Assembly (NCBI GenBank): GCA_934167095.1
Contig: CAKPKE010000004.1
Coordinates: 23,855 to 87,854, forward strand
Origin: an uncultured Clostridia bacterium
GTDB lineage: Bacteria > Bacillota > Clostridia > TANB77 > CAG-508
Length of the DNA stretch: 64,000 nt
Reading direction: 5' to 3'
Shown here: in pieces, positions 8,798 through 17,533 of the stretch
Position numbering within the stretch: position 1 is the stretch's first letter
Layout of the letters: the number at the start of each line of letters is the position of its first letter
Made by a program: the position numbers and the translations under genes
Notes under the pieces: model-generated
Databases searched by the model: none
Told to the model about the DNA's origin: nothing
The model's input: the letters and a program-made list of their open reading frames with translations, nothing else

Positions 8798-9589
8798 ATG
8801 GAATTTTTTGATTCGCATGCACACTACAATGATGAACAATTTGATAGCGATAGACAGCAAATAATAAACAAAACTTATGAAGATGGTATAACAAAATTTA
8901 TGTGTGCTGGATATAGCTTGGAATCATCAAAAAAAGCATTAGAAATTGCAAATAGTTATGATTTTATTTATACAATATCAGGAGTTTCGCCAAATGATGT
9001 AAAAGCAACAATTGATGAAACTAAGCAAGATATAGAAAAAATAAAAGAATTAATTGTAAATGATAGAAAAGATAAAAAGTCTAAAATAGTTGCAATAGGC
9101 GAAATCGGACTTGACTACTATTGGAATAAAGAAAACAAAGAAATACAAAAATTTGCATTTATAGAACAAATAAAACTTGCAAATGAATTAAATCTTCCTA
9201 TTGTTATACATACAAGGGAGGCAATCTTGGACACGATAAATATTTTAAAAGAATATAATGTAAATATGAAAGGTGTATTTCATTGTTGTCAGCAAAATGT
9301 ACAATTAGTACAAGAAGCATTAAAATTAGGATTTTATATTTCTTGTGCAGGACCATATACTTTTAAAAATGCAAAAAATTCTGAAGAAATTATAAAATTA
9401 ATACCAGACGATAAATTACTAATCGAAACAGATAGCCCATATCTAGCTCCAGAGCCAAAAAGAGGAACTAGAAACGACTCAAGAAACGTAAAATTTATAG
9501 CTCAAAAAATAGCCGATGTAAAAGGCGAAACACTAGAGAAAATAGCACAAAAGACGTATGAAAACGCATGCAAAATTTTTCAAATTTGA
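8798..9589 (+). CDS. tatD: TatD-family metal-dependent deoxyribonuclease, 263 aa
   Basis: A complete TatD hydrolase: FDSHAHYND (first metal His pair), GEIGLDYYW (Glu ligand), IVIHTREA, FHCC and IETDSPYLAPEP (Asp ligand), then RNDSRNVKFIAQKIAD. The family consists of Mg-dependent 3'-5' exonucleases involved in DNA repair and degradation. Context supports this: as in Bacillus, tatD (yabD) is followed directly by a yabE-like gene. The promoter of that next gene overlaps this stop codon. AGGAAAAAG precedes the ATG. Confidence 0.95.
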   Translation: MEFFDSHAHYNDEQFDSDRQQIINKTYEDGITKFMCAGYSLESSKKALEIANSYDFIYTISGVSPNDVKATIDETKQDIEKIKELIVNDRKDKKSKIVAIGEIGLDYYWNKENKEIQKFAFIEQIKLANELNLPIVIHTREAILDTINILKEYNVNMKGVFHCCQQNVQLVQEALKLGFYISCAGPYTFKNAKNSEEIIKLIPDDKLLIETDSPYLAPEPKRGTRNDSRNVKFIAQKIADVKGETLEKIAQKTYENACKIFQI

Positions 9590-9614
9590 CAATAAAGCCA
9601 AAAAATGTTATAAT
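9586..9614 (+). promoter_or_regulatory. Consensus SigA promoter of the yabE-like gene
   Basis: A perfect TTGACA (9586-9591), 17-bp spacer and perfect TATAAT (9609-9614) overlap the end of tatD. Confidence 0.85.
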
Positions 9615-9647
9615 GAACATGTTGTTTCAAAGGAGGAACGAAATTTT

Positions 9648-10649
9648 ATGAAGAAAAACAAAAAAGCACAATTACCAATCAGAAAAATAATTGGTATCTG
9701 CTTAATGGTATTATTCATAATGGGAGTTGGCGTTGCAGCAGGTAATGCACAAATAAGCAATGTTAAAATTATACTTTCAAATGGATATATAATGGAAGTT
9801 ACAACAACCAAGGAAAAAGTCGGAGAAATACTAGATGAAAATCATATTATATTATTACCAGAAGAAAGCGCATATCCAAGTGTAGATAGTGTACTTACTG
9901 ATAATAATACAATAAGAATTTCAAAAGAAGAAATAAAAGCTAAAGAAGTTGCAACAGAAACTGTTAAATCAGAAGATGTAACTGTTGATTCACTTTTAGC
10001 ATCTTATGATTCAATAACAGAAAAAATAGAAGTAGTACAAGAAGTTATACCATTCGAAACAATAACAAAAGATGTTTCAAATAGTAGCTCAACTACTAGA
10101 GAAACTGTTACTCAACAAGGAAAAGATGGACTAAAAGAAGTTACTTATAAAGTAAAATATCAAAATGATGTAGAAATTGAAAGAACTGAAATTGCTTCAA
10201 ATATAATTGAAGAACCAGTAGATAAAATTATTGAAGTAAGAAAAGTAACAAACAGAAGTGAAAACTCAAGAAGTACTTCTGTAACATACAGCAATGGCGT
10301 ATGGTCATATTCAGATGAAGAATTTGACTTATTATGTGCAATAACAGCACAAGAATGTAGCAGAAGCTATGAAGGTGCATTAGCTGTTATAACAACAGCA
10401 TGTAACAGAGCTGAAAGCACTAAATGGGCAAAAAATGGTTCAGACCCATTAAGCCAATATAAAGCTCCAAATCAATTCTGCTATACAATAGATAGTTACT
10501 GGAAAAAATATTTAAATGGTAACTATTCAGATACTGTAGCACAAGCTGTTAGAGATGCGTTAAATGGTAAAAGAAATCATAGCTATTTATCGTTTAGAAC
10601 AGCTGGTTATGCATCAGGTGAATATATAGGTGGAAACGTATATTTCTAA
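9648..10649 (+). CDS. YabE/RpfB-like wall hydrolase with SleB-type catalytic domain, 333 aa
   Basis: A signal or anchor helix (ICLMVLFIMGVGVAAGNA) is followed by DUF348 ubiquitin-like modules (VKIILSNGYIMEVTTTKEKVGE) and a G5 domain (residues about 130-200). The C-terminal 110 residues read as a SleB/CwlJ-type cell-wall hydrolase: LLCAITAQE with the catalytic Glu, YEGALAVITTACNRAES, YKAPNQFCYTID and AVRDALNGK. Bacillus YabE and many clostridial relatives end in a 3D domain instead, so this is a domain swap. Likely role: peptidoglycan remodelling at the cell surface. The start at 9648 is fixed by AAAGGAGG at 9629-9636; the longer frame from 9558 runs through the promoter and tatD. Confidence 0.87.
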   Translation: MKKNKKAQLPIRKIIGICLMVLFIMGVGVAAGNAQISNVKIILSNGYIMEVTTTKEKVGEILDENHIILLPEESAYPSVDSVLTDNNTIRISKEEIKAKEVATETVKSEDVTVDSLLASYDSITEKIEVVQEVIPFETITKDVSNSSSTTRETVTQQGKDGLKEVTYKVKYQNDVEIERTEIASNIIEEPVDKIIEVRKVTNRSENSRSTSVTYSNGVWSYSDEEFDLLCAITAQECSRSYEGALAVITTACNRAESTKWAKNGSDPLSQYKAPNQFCYTIDSYWKKYLNGNYSDTVAQAVRDALNGKRNHSYLSFRTAGYASGEYIGGNVYF

Positions 10650-10661
10650 AATAAATAATCA

Positions 10662-10703
10662 AACTCTAAAATGTTCGTAAATGTACATTTTAGGGTTCTT
10701 TTT
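10662..10703 (+). terminator. Rho-independent terminator
   Basis: A 13-bp stem (10662-10674 with 10685-10697, including one T-G pair) closes a 10-base loop and is followed by TTCTTTTTT. Confidence 0.9.
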
Positions 10704-10705
10704 TA

Positions 10706-10734
10706 TTGAAAAAAAGCAAAGTTTATGTTATCAT
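10706..10734 (+). promoter_or_regulatory. SigA-type promoter of exoA
   Basis: TTGAAA (10706-10711), 17-bp spacer, TATCAT (10729-10734), placed directly after the preceding terminator. Confidence 0.65.
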
Positions 10735-10768
10735 AAACATATTAATGAAACAAAAAGGAAGAAAATAT

Positions 10769-11524
10769 ATGAAGTTGATTTCGTGGAATGTAAATGGCTT
10801 AAGAGCAGCTATTAACAAAGGTTTTAATGACTTTTTTGATAGCATAAATGCTGATGTATTTTGTATTCAAGAAACAAAGTTGCAACCTGAACAAATAAAA
10901 TTTGAAAAAGAAGGTTACAAACAATATTGGAATAGCGCTGTAAAAAAAGGATACTCTGGAACAGCAGTATTTACAAAAATAGAGCCTATAAATGTAAGTT
11001 ATGGCATTGGAATAGAAGAACATGATCAAGAAGGAAGAGTAATTACACTAGAATTTGAAAAATTTTATTTAGTAAATTGCTATACACCAAACTCTAAACG
11101 AGAACTTGAAAGACTTGATTATAGACAAGTTTGGGAGGATAACTTTAGAGAATATTTAGTAAAATTAAATAATGCAAAACCTGTTATTTTATGTGGTGAT
11201 TTAAATGTAGCTCATAAAGAAATTGACCTAAAAAATCCAAGCTCTAATCATCATAATGCAGGATTTACAGATGAAGAACGAGAAAAAATGACACAGTTAT
11301 TAGATGCGGGGTTTGTAGACTCATTTAGATATAAATATCCAGATAAAACTGGCGAATATTCTTGGTGGTCATATATGTTTCACGCAAGAGAAAATAATGC
11401 TGGCTGGAGAATTGATTATTTCATAGTTTCGAATAAAATAAAAGAAAAAATTATTGATGCAAAAATTCATCAAGAGGTGTTAGGAAGTGACCATTGCCCT
11501 GTTGAATTAGAAATTAATATATAA
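10769..11524 (+). CDS. exoA: Exodeoxyribonuclease III (AP endonuclease), 251 aa
   Basis: A DNA-repair AP endonuclease and 3'-5' exonuclease of the XthA/ExoA family. Active-site elements are all present: LISWNVNGLRA (Asn), IQETKLQ (metal-binding Glu), GDLNVAHKEIDL (Asp/Asn), SWWSYMFHARENNAGWRIDYF and GSDHCPVELEI (catalytic Asp-His). I start it at the ATG at 10769 after AAAGGAAG, giving the usual length of about 250 residues. The longer frame begins with a TTG that is the -35 element of the promoter. It is monocistronic or the head of a transcript with the next permease. Confidence 0.95.
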   Translation: MKLISWNVNGLRAAINKGFNDFFDSINADVFCIQETKLQPEQIKFEKEGYKQYWNSAVKKGYSGTAVFTKIEPINVSYGIGIEEHDQEGRVITLEFEKFYLVNCYTPNSKRELERLDYRQVWEDNFREYLVKLNNAKPVILCGDLNVAHKEIDLKNPSSNHHNAGFTDEEREKMTQLLDAGFVDSFRYKYPDKTGEYSWWSYMFHARENNAGWRIDYFIVSNKIKEKIIDAKIHQEVLGSDHCPVELEINI

Positions 11525-11573
11525 AACGAGCCTTGCAAAAAAGTTAGTACAGGCAAGAAAGGATAAATTAATT

Positions 11574-12734
11574 ATGAAAAAAGAAAACGCAGTAAAAAAG
11601 TGGCTTTTCTGGTTTGGACTTGGTGTGGCAATAATTCTTGTATATAACATTTTAGGAAATTTTACAAAAGTCACAGATTGGATAGGAAATCTTTTAAGAA
11701 CACTTATGCCATTTATCATTGGTATATTAATAGCATATTTATTATATCTACCTTGTAGAAAAGTAGAAAGCATACTAAAAAAGACTAAAAAGAAAAAATT
11801 TTTAAATAAGCACGCAAGAGGCTTATCAATAACAACTGTTTATATAATTACAGCAATTATTATAGTAATAATTATAAATGTAATTATGCCATCAGTAGTT
11901 GAAAGCTTTACAGAACTTGTAACAAATATACCCAATTATTATAACACAGTAGTTGAAAAAATAAATGAATTACCAGATGACAATATTTTAAAAACAGAGC
12001 AAGCTAAAAATGTTATAGACAGCATTAAAAATATTGATTGGAATGAATTATTTAATTTTGAAAGAATTCAAACATATATTGCAAGTGCAATGTCAGCTGT
12101 AAGAACAATTATGGATGTATGTATATCTTTTATAGTATCAATATATATTCTAGCACAAAGAAAACAAATAGTAGCATTTTTAGCAAGATTAACGCATGCA
12201 ATATTTAATGAAAAAGCATATTACAAAATAAGAAAATGTTTCAACAACGGTAATGAGATATTCTTTAAATTCCTAACAAGTCAAATAATTGATGCAATTA
12301 TAGTTGGAGTGCTAGTTTCTATAGGGCTTTCAATTATAAATGTAAAATATGCAATTCTTTTAGGATTTATAATAGGATTATTTAACTTAATTCCGTACTT
12401 TGGAGCGATTATAGGAGTTGTATTGTCAATACTTATAACAATACTTACAGGAGGAATAGGAAAAGCTGCAGTAATGACTGTTGTAGTAATAGTTCTTCAA
12501 CAAATTGATGCAAATATTATAAACCCTAAAATAGTAGGCGATTCTTTAAACATCAGCCCATTGCTTGTAATTTTTGCAGTAACAATAGGTGGAGCATACT
12601 TTGGTGTACTTGGAATGTTTTTAGCAGTTCCTGTGTTTACTGTTATAAAAATGCTAATAGAGGACTTTGTTGATGAAAGAGAAACTAAAAAATGTCAAAG
12701 TGGTATTGACAAAGACGGCTTAGGTAGGTTATAA
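11574..12734 (+). CDS. AI-2E family permease, 386 aa
   Basis: A polytopic membrane protein of the AI-2E/YdbI-type exporter family (PF01594). It shows the N-terminal hairpin (WLFWFGLGVAIILVYNIL, LMPFIIGILIAYLLYLPC), an amphipathic central region, and the family's conserved C-terminal core LGFIIGLFNLIPYFGAIIG, followed by VLQQIDANIINPKIVGDSL and GGAYFGVLGMFLAVPVF. Substrates vary across the family and include signalling molecules and ions; nothing here identifies one. The 3' end contains the promoter of rpsU. Confidence 0.92.
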   Translation: MKKENAVKKWLFWFGLGVAIILVYNILGNFTKVTDWIGNLLRTLMPFIIGILIAYLLYLPCRKVESILKKTKKKKFLNKHARGLSITTVYIITAIIIVIIINVIMPSVVESFTELVTNIPNYYNTVVEKINELPDDNILKTEQAKNVIDSIKNIDWNELFNFERIQTYIASAMSAVRTIMDVCISFIVSIYILAQRKQIVAFLARLTHAIFNEKAYYKIRKCFNNGNEIFFKFLTSQIIDAIIVGVLVSIGLSIINVKYAILLGFIIGLFNLIPYFGAIIGVVLSILITILTGGIGKAAVMTVVVIVLQQIDANIINPKIVGDSLNISPLLVIFAVTIGGAYFGVLGMFLAVPVFTVIKMLIEDFVDERETKKCQSGIDKDGLGRL

Positions 12735-12735
12735 T
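12706..12735 (+). promoter_or_regulatory. SigA promoter of rpsU
   Basis: Perfect TTGACA (12706-12711) and TATAAT (12730-12735) are 18 bp apart, embedded in the last codons of the permease gene. Confidence 0.8.
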
Positions 12736-12817
12736 AAAAAAGTGTAAAAATTACATATAAAGGATAGTAATTCCAGACGAATGCAATAGTGGATGCAGCG
12801 GAAGGAGGGGAATATAG

Positions 12818-12988
12818 ATGTCAGAAGTTAAAGTAAATAATGGAAATATAGAAGATGCCTTAAAAAGATTTAAAAGACAATGCGCTAGAAATGGAGTATT
12901 ACAAGAGGTACGTAAAAGAGAACATTATGAAAAACCTAGTGTAAAAAGAAAGAAAAAATCAGAGGCAGCTAGAAAAAGAAAATTTTAA
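12818..12988 (+). CDS. rpsU: 30S ribosomal protein S21, 56 aa
   Basis: A short gene easily missed by length filters. The 56 residues begin [18 protein letters not shown], continue [20 protein letters not shown], and end in a Lys/Arg-rich tail, the standard S21 pattern. A very strong GGAAGGAGGGG site precedes the ATG, and a promoter and terminator frame it. The rpsU-yqeY neighbourhood is conserved in Firmicutes. S21 binds the 30S platform near the anti-Shine-Dalgarno region. Confidence 0.96.
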   Translation: MSEVKVNNGNIEDALKRFKRQCARNGVLQEVRKREHYEKPSVKRKKKSEAARKRKF

Positions 12989-13000
12989 TTAAAAATAGAA

Positions 13001-13056
13001 AAGAGGCGTTTTCAAAATATAATTTTATATTTTAGAAAAACGCCTTTTAGTTTTTT
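13001..13056 (+). terminator. Terminator or attenuator between rpsU and yqeY
   Basis: A 12-bp stem with AAGAGGCGTTTT at 13001-13012 pairs with 13037-13048 (one G-T) and is followed by TAGTTTTTT. The yqeY ribosome binding site starts immediately after the T run, so some readthrough into yqeY is likely. Confidence 0.85.
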
Positions 13057-13071
13057 AAGGAGGAATAAAAA

Positions 13072-13512
13072 ATGTTAAAAGAAAAATTATTAGAAGATTT
13101 AAAATCAGCAATGAAGGAGAAAAATGTAAATAAGAAAAATGCTGTTCAAATGGTAAGAACTGCTATATTACAAATCGAAAAAGATAAAGGAATTCAAGTA
13201 ACTGATGAGCAAATAATAGATATTATCGCTAAAGAAGTAAAAAAGAGAAAAGACAGTCTTGCTGATTTTGAAAGAGCTCAAAGACAGGACCTAATTGACC
13301 AAATAAATGAAGAAATTGCAACACTTGAAGGATATCTACCAAAACAATTATCTGATGATGAATTAGAATCAAAAATAAAGGAAATAATACAAAAAGTAGA
13401 TGCAAAAGACATAAAAGATTTAGGAAAAGTTATGAAAGAAGCAAAAGCTGAAATTGGAGCTCAAGCAGATGGAAGAAGAATAAATGAAGTAGTAAGAAAA
13501 TTACTTGCATAA
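13072..13512 (+). CDS. yqeY: GatB/YqeY domain protein, 146 aa
   Basis: A full-length YqeY protein, related to the tRNA-binding tail of the GatB amidotransferase subunit. Typical stretches are LKEKLLEDLKSAMKEKN, RKDSLADFERAQRQDL, TLEGYLPKQLSDDEL and the C-terminal GAQADGRRINEVVRKLL. Its exact role is not established. It sits just after rpsU with an AAGGAGG site at 13057-13063, as in other Firmicutes. Confidence 0.94.
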   Translation: MLKEKLLEDLKSAMKEKNVNKKNAVQMVRTAILQIEKDKGIQVTDEQIIDIIAKEVKKRKDSLADFERAQRQDLIDQINEEIATLEGYLPKQLSDDELESKIKEIIQKVDAKDIKDLGKVMKEAKAEIGAQADGRRINEVVRKLLA

Positions 13513-13539
13513 AATGAATACACAAAAGGAGGAAAAAGT

Positions 13540-14820
13540 GTGGATAAAGTAACTTCAATAGAGTTAAAAAAAGAAATAAAGCTTCATATTATAAATACTA
13601 ATAAATTTAAAACAAATTTAATATCAGTATTCTTAACAAGCAAATTATCAAGAGAAACTATTACTAAAAAAGCATTAATACTTTCTATCTTAAGAAGAGG
13701 AAATAATACATTAAAAACGCAAGAAGAAATAAACGCAAAACTTGAAGATTTATATGGTGCAGAATGTGATTGTGGAATAGACAAAAACGGAGATAATCAT
13801 ATTTCAAAATTTTATATAGAAACCTTAAATGATAACTATATATTAAATAATGAAAATATCTTTGAAGAGGCAATTCAAGTATTATTTGATATAATATTTA
13901 ATCCAATCTCTGAAAATAATAAATTTAAAGATGAATACTTTGAAGGCGAAAAAGAAACTTTAAAACAAATAATTGAAGCAAGAAAGGATAATAAAAGAGC
14001 TTACAGTACAATAAGATGTATCGAAGAAATGTACAAAGATGAACCTTATGGACTATATAAATATGGCTATGTAGAAGACTTAGAAAAAATAACTAATGAG
14101 GAATTATTTGAAGAATACAAAAATCTTATTAATAATTCTAAAATAGATATATTCGTTTCTGGAAATATTGACGAGCAAAAAGTAGAAGAAATCTTCAAAA
14201 ACAATAAATATATTAAAGAACTTTGCAAAAGAGAATATGTGCTTCCAGAAGAAGTAAATAAAGAAACCAAAACAAAAACAGTAATTGAGAAAACAAATGT
14301 TGCTCAAGGAAATCTAAATATAGGAATGAAAGTTAATAATATCTCAAAAGATGATGTGGCAAAAGTTGCAGTCTATAATGCTGTTTTAGGTGGAGGAGCA
14401 AACTCAAAATTGTTCCAAAATGTAAGAGAAAAAGCAAGTCTTGCATATTCTGCAGGTTCAATGTTTATAAAAACTAAAAAAACAATAATCATTAAATGTG
14501 GAATCGACCCAGAAAATTATGAAAAAACATTAAAAATAGTAAATAAACAACTAGATGATATGAAAAATGGCGATTTTAGCGAAGAAGATATGAACAAAGC
14601 AAAAGAATTAATTGTTGCAAGTTGCAAATCAATGCAAGATGAACAAGATTCAGAACTATCATATTACTTTAATAAAGAATTAAATGAAGAAAAAACAACA
14701 ATAGAAAACTATATTGCAGATGTACAAGCTGTTTCTAAAGAAGATGTAATAAATGTTGCAAATAATGTAAAAACAGACACAATTTATTTTTTAACAAAGG
14801 AGGAAAATGCTAATGAATAA
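13540..14820 (+). CDS. yfmF: M16-family peptidase-like protein, YfmF type (inactive partner), 426 aa
   Basis: The overall M16 fold is recognisable (LSRETITKKALILSILRRG, RAYSTIRCIEEMY, GGGANSKLFQNVREKASLAYS), but the zinc motif HxxEH is absent. It is therefore expected to be the non-catalytic partner of the next gene. Start is GTG at 13540 after AAAAGGAGG. In Bacillus the YfmF/YfmH pair has been linked to EF-P modification; whether that applies here is unknown. Translationally coupled to yfmH with overlapping ends. Confidence 0.88.
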   Translation: MDKVTSIELKKEIKLHIINTNKFKTNLISVFLTSKLSRETITKKALILSILRRGNNTLKTQEEINAKLEDLYGAECDCGIDKNGDNHISKFYIETLNDNYILNNENIFEEAIQVLFDIIFNPISENNKFKDEYFEGEKETLKQIIEARKDNKRAYSTIRCIEEMYKDEPYGLYKYGYVEDLEKITNEELFEEYKNLINNSKIDIFVSGNIDEQKVEEIFKNNKYIKELCKREYVLPEEVNKETKTKTVIEKTNVAQGNLNIGMKVNNISKDDVAKVAVYNAVLGGGANSKLFQNVREKASLAYSAGSMFIKTKKTIIIKCGIDPENYEKTLKIVNKQLDDMKNGDFSEEDMNKAKELIVASCKSMQDEQDSELSYYFNKELNEEKTTIENYIADVQAVSKEDVINVANNVKTDTIYFLTKEENANE

Positions 14821-16084
14821 AATAGAAAATAACAAAATTTCAGAAGTATGCTATGAAGAAATGTTAGAAAATGGATTGCAAGTAATGATTATTCCAAAAA
14901 AGAATATTCAAAAGAAATATATTATCTGGGCAACTAAATTTGGTTCTATTGATAATACTTTTATAGACCAAGAAACAGGAAATAAAGTATCTGTGCCAGA
15001 TGGAATAGCACATTTTTTAGAGCATAAAATGTTTGAACAAAAAAATGGAGTAGACAGCCTTTATAAGTTAATGGCTTTAGGAATTGACGCAAATGCATAT
15101 ACTACAAATGACCATACAGCTTATTTATTTGAATGTAGCGACCATTTTTATGAGGGCTTAGATGAACTTATGGACTATGTTCAAAATCCATACTATACAG
15201 ACCAAAATGTAGAAAAAGAAAAAGGCATAATAGGCCAAGAAATAAGAATGTATGAAGATGATCCATCTTGGCGACTTTATATAAATACAATGAACTGCTT
15301 ATATACAAATAATCCTATAAAAATAGATATAGCAGGAACAGAAGAAAGCATTGCTCCGATAAATCCAGAAATGCTTTATACATGCTATAATAATTTCTAT
15401 CATCCAAGTAATATGGTATTAGTAGTTGTTGGTGATTTTGAACCAGAAGAATTACTAAAAGAAATAAAAAATAGACTACTTCCAAAACAAAAAAGAGGCG
15501 AGATTAAAAGAATTTATCCAGATGAGCCTGAAACAATAAATAAAAAAGAGCAAAAAGATGTAATGGGAGTAAGCAAGCCTCTATTCATGATAGGAATAAA
15601 AGATGATATATTAGGAACTGCTGTCGAAAAAGTAAGAAAACATATAGCAATCGAAATAATACTAAGTATGCTTGTCGGAAAAAGCTCAAAATTATTTGCG
15701 AAACTATATGATGAAGGACTACTTTTAAGTGAACCATCAATGGAATATGAGTTTTCAAAGAAATATGCTCATGTATTAATTGCTGCTCAATCAAAAGATC
15801 CAAATAAAGTTTATGCAGAAATAATGAAAGAAGTAGAAGTAATGAAACAAAAAGGTTTGGACAAAGAAAAATTTGAAAGAGCAAAGAAAAAAATATATGG
15901 TGACTATGTGGTCGAATATAATAATGTTGCTGATATTGGCAGAATGTTTGCATCAGACTATGTAAAAGGAATAAATAGTTTTGACTATATAAACGAATTT
16001 GATAGCGTTGATGAAAAATTTGTAATGCAAATATTAAATAATGTATTTAATAGCAAAAAAGCAGCAATTTCAATAGTTGAATAA
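14813..16084 (+). CDS. yfmH: M16-family zinc metallopeptidase, YfmH type, 423 aa
   Basis: Catalytic M16 peptidase with the inverted zinc motif HFLEH in GIAHFLEHKMFEQ, and the downstream Glu in KEKGIIGQEIRMYEDDP. Other family landmarks are YTTNDHTAYLFEC and FYHPSNMVLVVVGDF. I prefer the ATG at 14813: it lies 9 bases after AAAGGAGG, whereas the ATG at 14807 is only 3 bases away. The gene overlaps yfmF by 8 bp, so both proteins are made together. Confidence 0.92.
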   Translation: MNKIENNKISEVCYEEMLENGLQVMIIPKKNIQKKYIIWATKFGSIDNTFIDQETGNKVSVPDGIAHFLEHKMFEQKNGVDSLYKLMALGIDANAYTTNDHTAYLFECSDHFYEGLDELMDYVQNPYYTDQNVEKEKGIIGQEIRMYEDDPSWRLYINTMNCLYTNNPIKIDIAGTEESIAPINPEMLYTCYNNFYHPSNMVLVVVGDFEPEELLKEIKNRLLPKQKRGEIKRIYPDEPETINKKEQKDVMGVSKPLFMIGIKDDILGTAVEKVRKHIAIEIILSMLVGKSSKLFAKLYDEGLLLSEPSMEYEFSKKYAHVLIAAQSKDPNKVYAEIMKEVEVMKQKGLDKEKFERAKKKIYGDYVVEYNNVADIGRMFASDYVKGINSFDYINEFDSVDEKFVMQILNNVFNSKKAAISIVE

Positions 16085-16390
16085 TTTAAAAATAAAAGTA
16101 TATATTAAGAAAAATGTTTGAAAAAATATTAACTTATATAAAAATAATTGGCTTTAGTGTTGATAAGAATTGCAATGCTAGAGCTTATTTTTTGTCAAAA
16201 TATTAGATATATTTGTAGATTTTTGCTAAAAAAATAGGAAAATAAAAAATATAGTAAAATTAGCTTGAAATATGACACACGAAAAATGCCAAAAACCCTT
16301 AAAAATAGCACATTTTCATTGACGAAAAATAAAGAATATGGTATTTTAAATGTAATGAAATGTGTGAAAAATAAGAAAGGGGAGAAAAAT
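16085..16390. other. Intergenic region with terminator and promoter
   Basis: These 306 bp hold no convincing gene. A hairpin (16151-16157 with 16178-16184, one T-G pair) followed by TTATTTTTT at 16185-16193 looks like the terminator of the M16 pair. TTGACG (16319-16324) and TATTTT (16342-16347), 17 bp apart, form a plausible promoter for the spo0E-like gene. Confidence 0.5.
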
Positions 16391-16543
16391 ATGTTGGATA
16401 ATGAAATTTGCAAATTGAGGGAAAAATTAAATAATAGCATATTAGAGGGGAAAGACTATGAAATAATTTTAAATCTGAGTGTAGAACTGGATGACCTAAT
16501 TGCCCAGTATTATAAAGAAAACGTTGTAGGAGGCGAAGTTTAA
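16391..16543 (+). CDS. Spo0E-family aspartyl-phosphate phosphatase, 50 aa
   Basis: Spo0E-like proteins dephosphorylate Spo0A-P and hold back sporulation. The 50 residues have the two-helix hairpin pattern: ICKLREKLNNSI, a short turn, then ILNLSVELDDLIAQYY. SVELD corresponds to the SQELD signature with Val in place of Gln. The start is the ATG at 16391 after AGAAAGGGGAG. A longer frame from 16265 has no ribosome binding site. It directly precedes the T4SS-like locus but has its own promoter. Confidence 0.85.
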   Translation: MLDNEICKLREKLNNSILEGKDYEIILNLSVELDDLIAQYYKENVVGGEV

Positions 16544-16570
16544 ACGATAAATAAATTTTGAAAAAATGTA

Positions 16571-16599
16571 TTGACTTATTTTTTCTTATTATTTATAAT
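16571..16599 (+). promoter_or_regulatory. SigA promoter of the first pilin gene
   Basis: TTGACT (16571-16576), 17-bp spacer, perfect TATAAT (16594-16599). Confidence 0.8.
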
Positions 16600-16635
16600 T
16601 AAGTTATTATATGAAAATAAGTGGGTGAGAAGAAA

Positions 16636-17019
16636 GTGAAAAAAGCATTAAAAGCAATTTTAAATTTAATATGTATAGGTTTTATTATAATGAATGTAAT
16701 GACACTTATTTCGTATGCATCACCAGATATAATCGATCCAAATAAAGTTATAAATGGAACACAAAACATAGAAACACCATCTCAAATGACTGATAGAGTA
16801 AAAACTGTATTAGGAATAATCCAATTAATAGGAAGTGTGTTTGCTGTAGTTACAATCCTATTAATAGGAATTAAATATATAACAGGTAGTGTTGAATCAA
16901 AAGCTGAATACAAAAAAGTTATGATTCCGTATTTAGTAGGTGCAATATTATTATTTTGTACTACAAATCTAGTTCCATTAATTTATAATATGATTCAGTC
17001 AGCTACAGAAAATATATAA
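16636..17019 (+). CDS. VirB2/TrbC-like pilin subunit 1, 127 aa
   Basis: Signal peptide (KAILNLICIGFIIMNVMTLISYAS), a short extracellular linker, then two hydrophobic helices joined by the conserved loop GIKYITGSVESKAEYKKVMIPYLVGAILLF. That loop is read as GIKYITGSVESKAEYKK plus MIPYLVGA. This is the VirB2/TrbC/Maff2-like layout of Gram-positive T4SS pilins. Start is GTG at 16636 after GGTGAGAAG; a GTG at 16621 lacks a ribosome binding site. First gene of the T4SS-like locus, with its own promoter. Confidence 0.82.
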   Translation: MKKALKAILNLICIGFIIMNVMTLISYASPDIIDPNKVINGTQNIETPSQMTDRVKTVLGIIQLIGSVFAVVTILLIGIKYITGSVESKAEYKKVMIPYLVGAILLFCTTNLVPLIYNMIQSATENI

Positions 17020-17030
17020 TATGTAAACTA

Positions 17031-17059
17031 TTGAAAAATAGTAAAAAGTGTTGTATAAT
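17031..17059 (+). promoter_or_regulatory. SigA promoter of the second pilin gene
   Basis: TTGAAA (17031-17036), 17-bp spacer, perfect TATAAT (17054-17059), lying wholly between the first and second pilin genes. Confidence 0.75.
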
Positions 17060-17077
17060 GGAAAATGAGGTAGTTAT

Positions 17078-17461
17078 ATGAAAAAAAATATGATAAAAAT
17101 AATGCTAATAATATTAGCATTACTTCTGCTTGCTACTCCAATATGCACAGCGGATTCACCACTTAACAAAACCTTTTCACAGGCGGATGATTTTCTAAAT
17201 CAAGGAAATACAAGTGGTACAATAAATGAACAAAATATACTAGATACATCAAATCTAGCATATAATATACTTATTGTAATTGGAATTGCAATTGCATTAA
17301 TTTGGGGACTTGTACTAGGAATGAAATTTATGACAGGTGCAATTACTGAAAAAGCCGAAGTAAAAAAAGATATTTTAATTTATTTGTTTGGTTGTATTTT
17401 AATATTTGCTGCTCCAGCAATATGGAAGTTAGTATTAAAAATGACAGAATCTATAAGATAA
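17078..17461 (+). CDS. VirB2/TrbC-like pilin subunit 2, 127 aa
   Basis: Signal peptide (MIKIMLIILALLLLATPICTA), a 45-residue extracellular linker, and two membrane helices around the loop GMKFMTGAITEKAEVKKD. It is a divergent paralogue of its two neighbours; the MIPYLVGA stretch is replaced by ILIYLFGC. Its separate promoter allows its dose to differ from that of subunit 1. Function as a minor pilin or pseudopilin is inferred. Confidence 0.72.
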   Translation: MKKNMIKIMLIILALLLLATPICTADSPLNKTFSQADDFLNQGNTSGTINEQNILDTSNLAYNILIVIGIAIALIWGLVLGMKFMTGAITEKAEVKKDILIYLFGCILIFAAPAIWKLVLKMTESIR

Positions 17462-17533
17462 TTTAGTTATTAATATTCTCATACATAGAGTAAGGGATAT
17501 ATAAATAAAAGAAAAAATAAGGAGGAATAAAAT

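Noticed and set aside
9558..9647. Longer N-terminus of the YabE-like protein
   Set aside because: This stretch contains the tatD stop region, a consensus promoter and the ribosome binding site, and the signal helix begins only after 9648.
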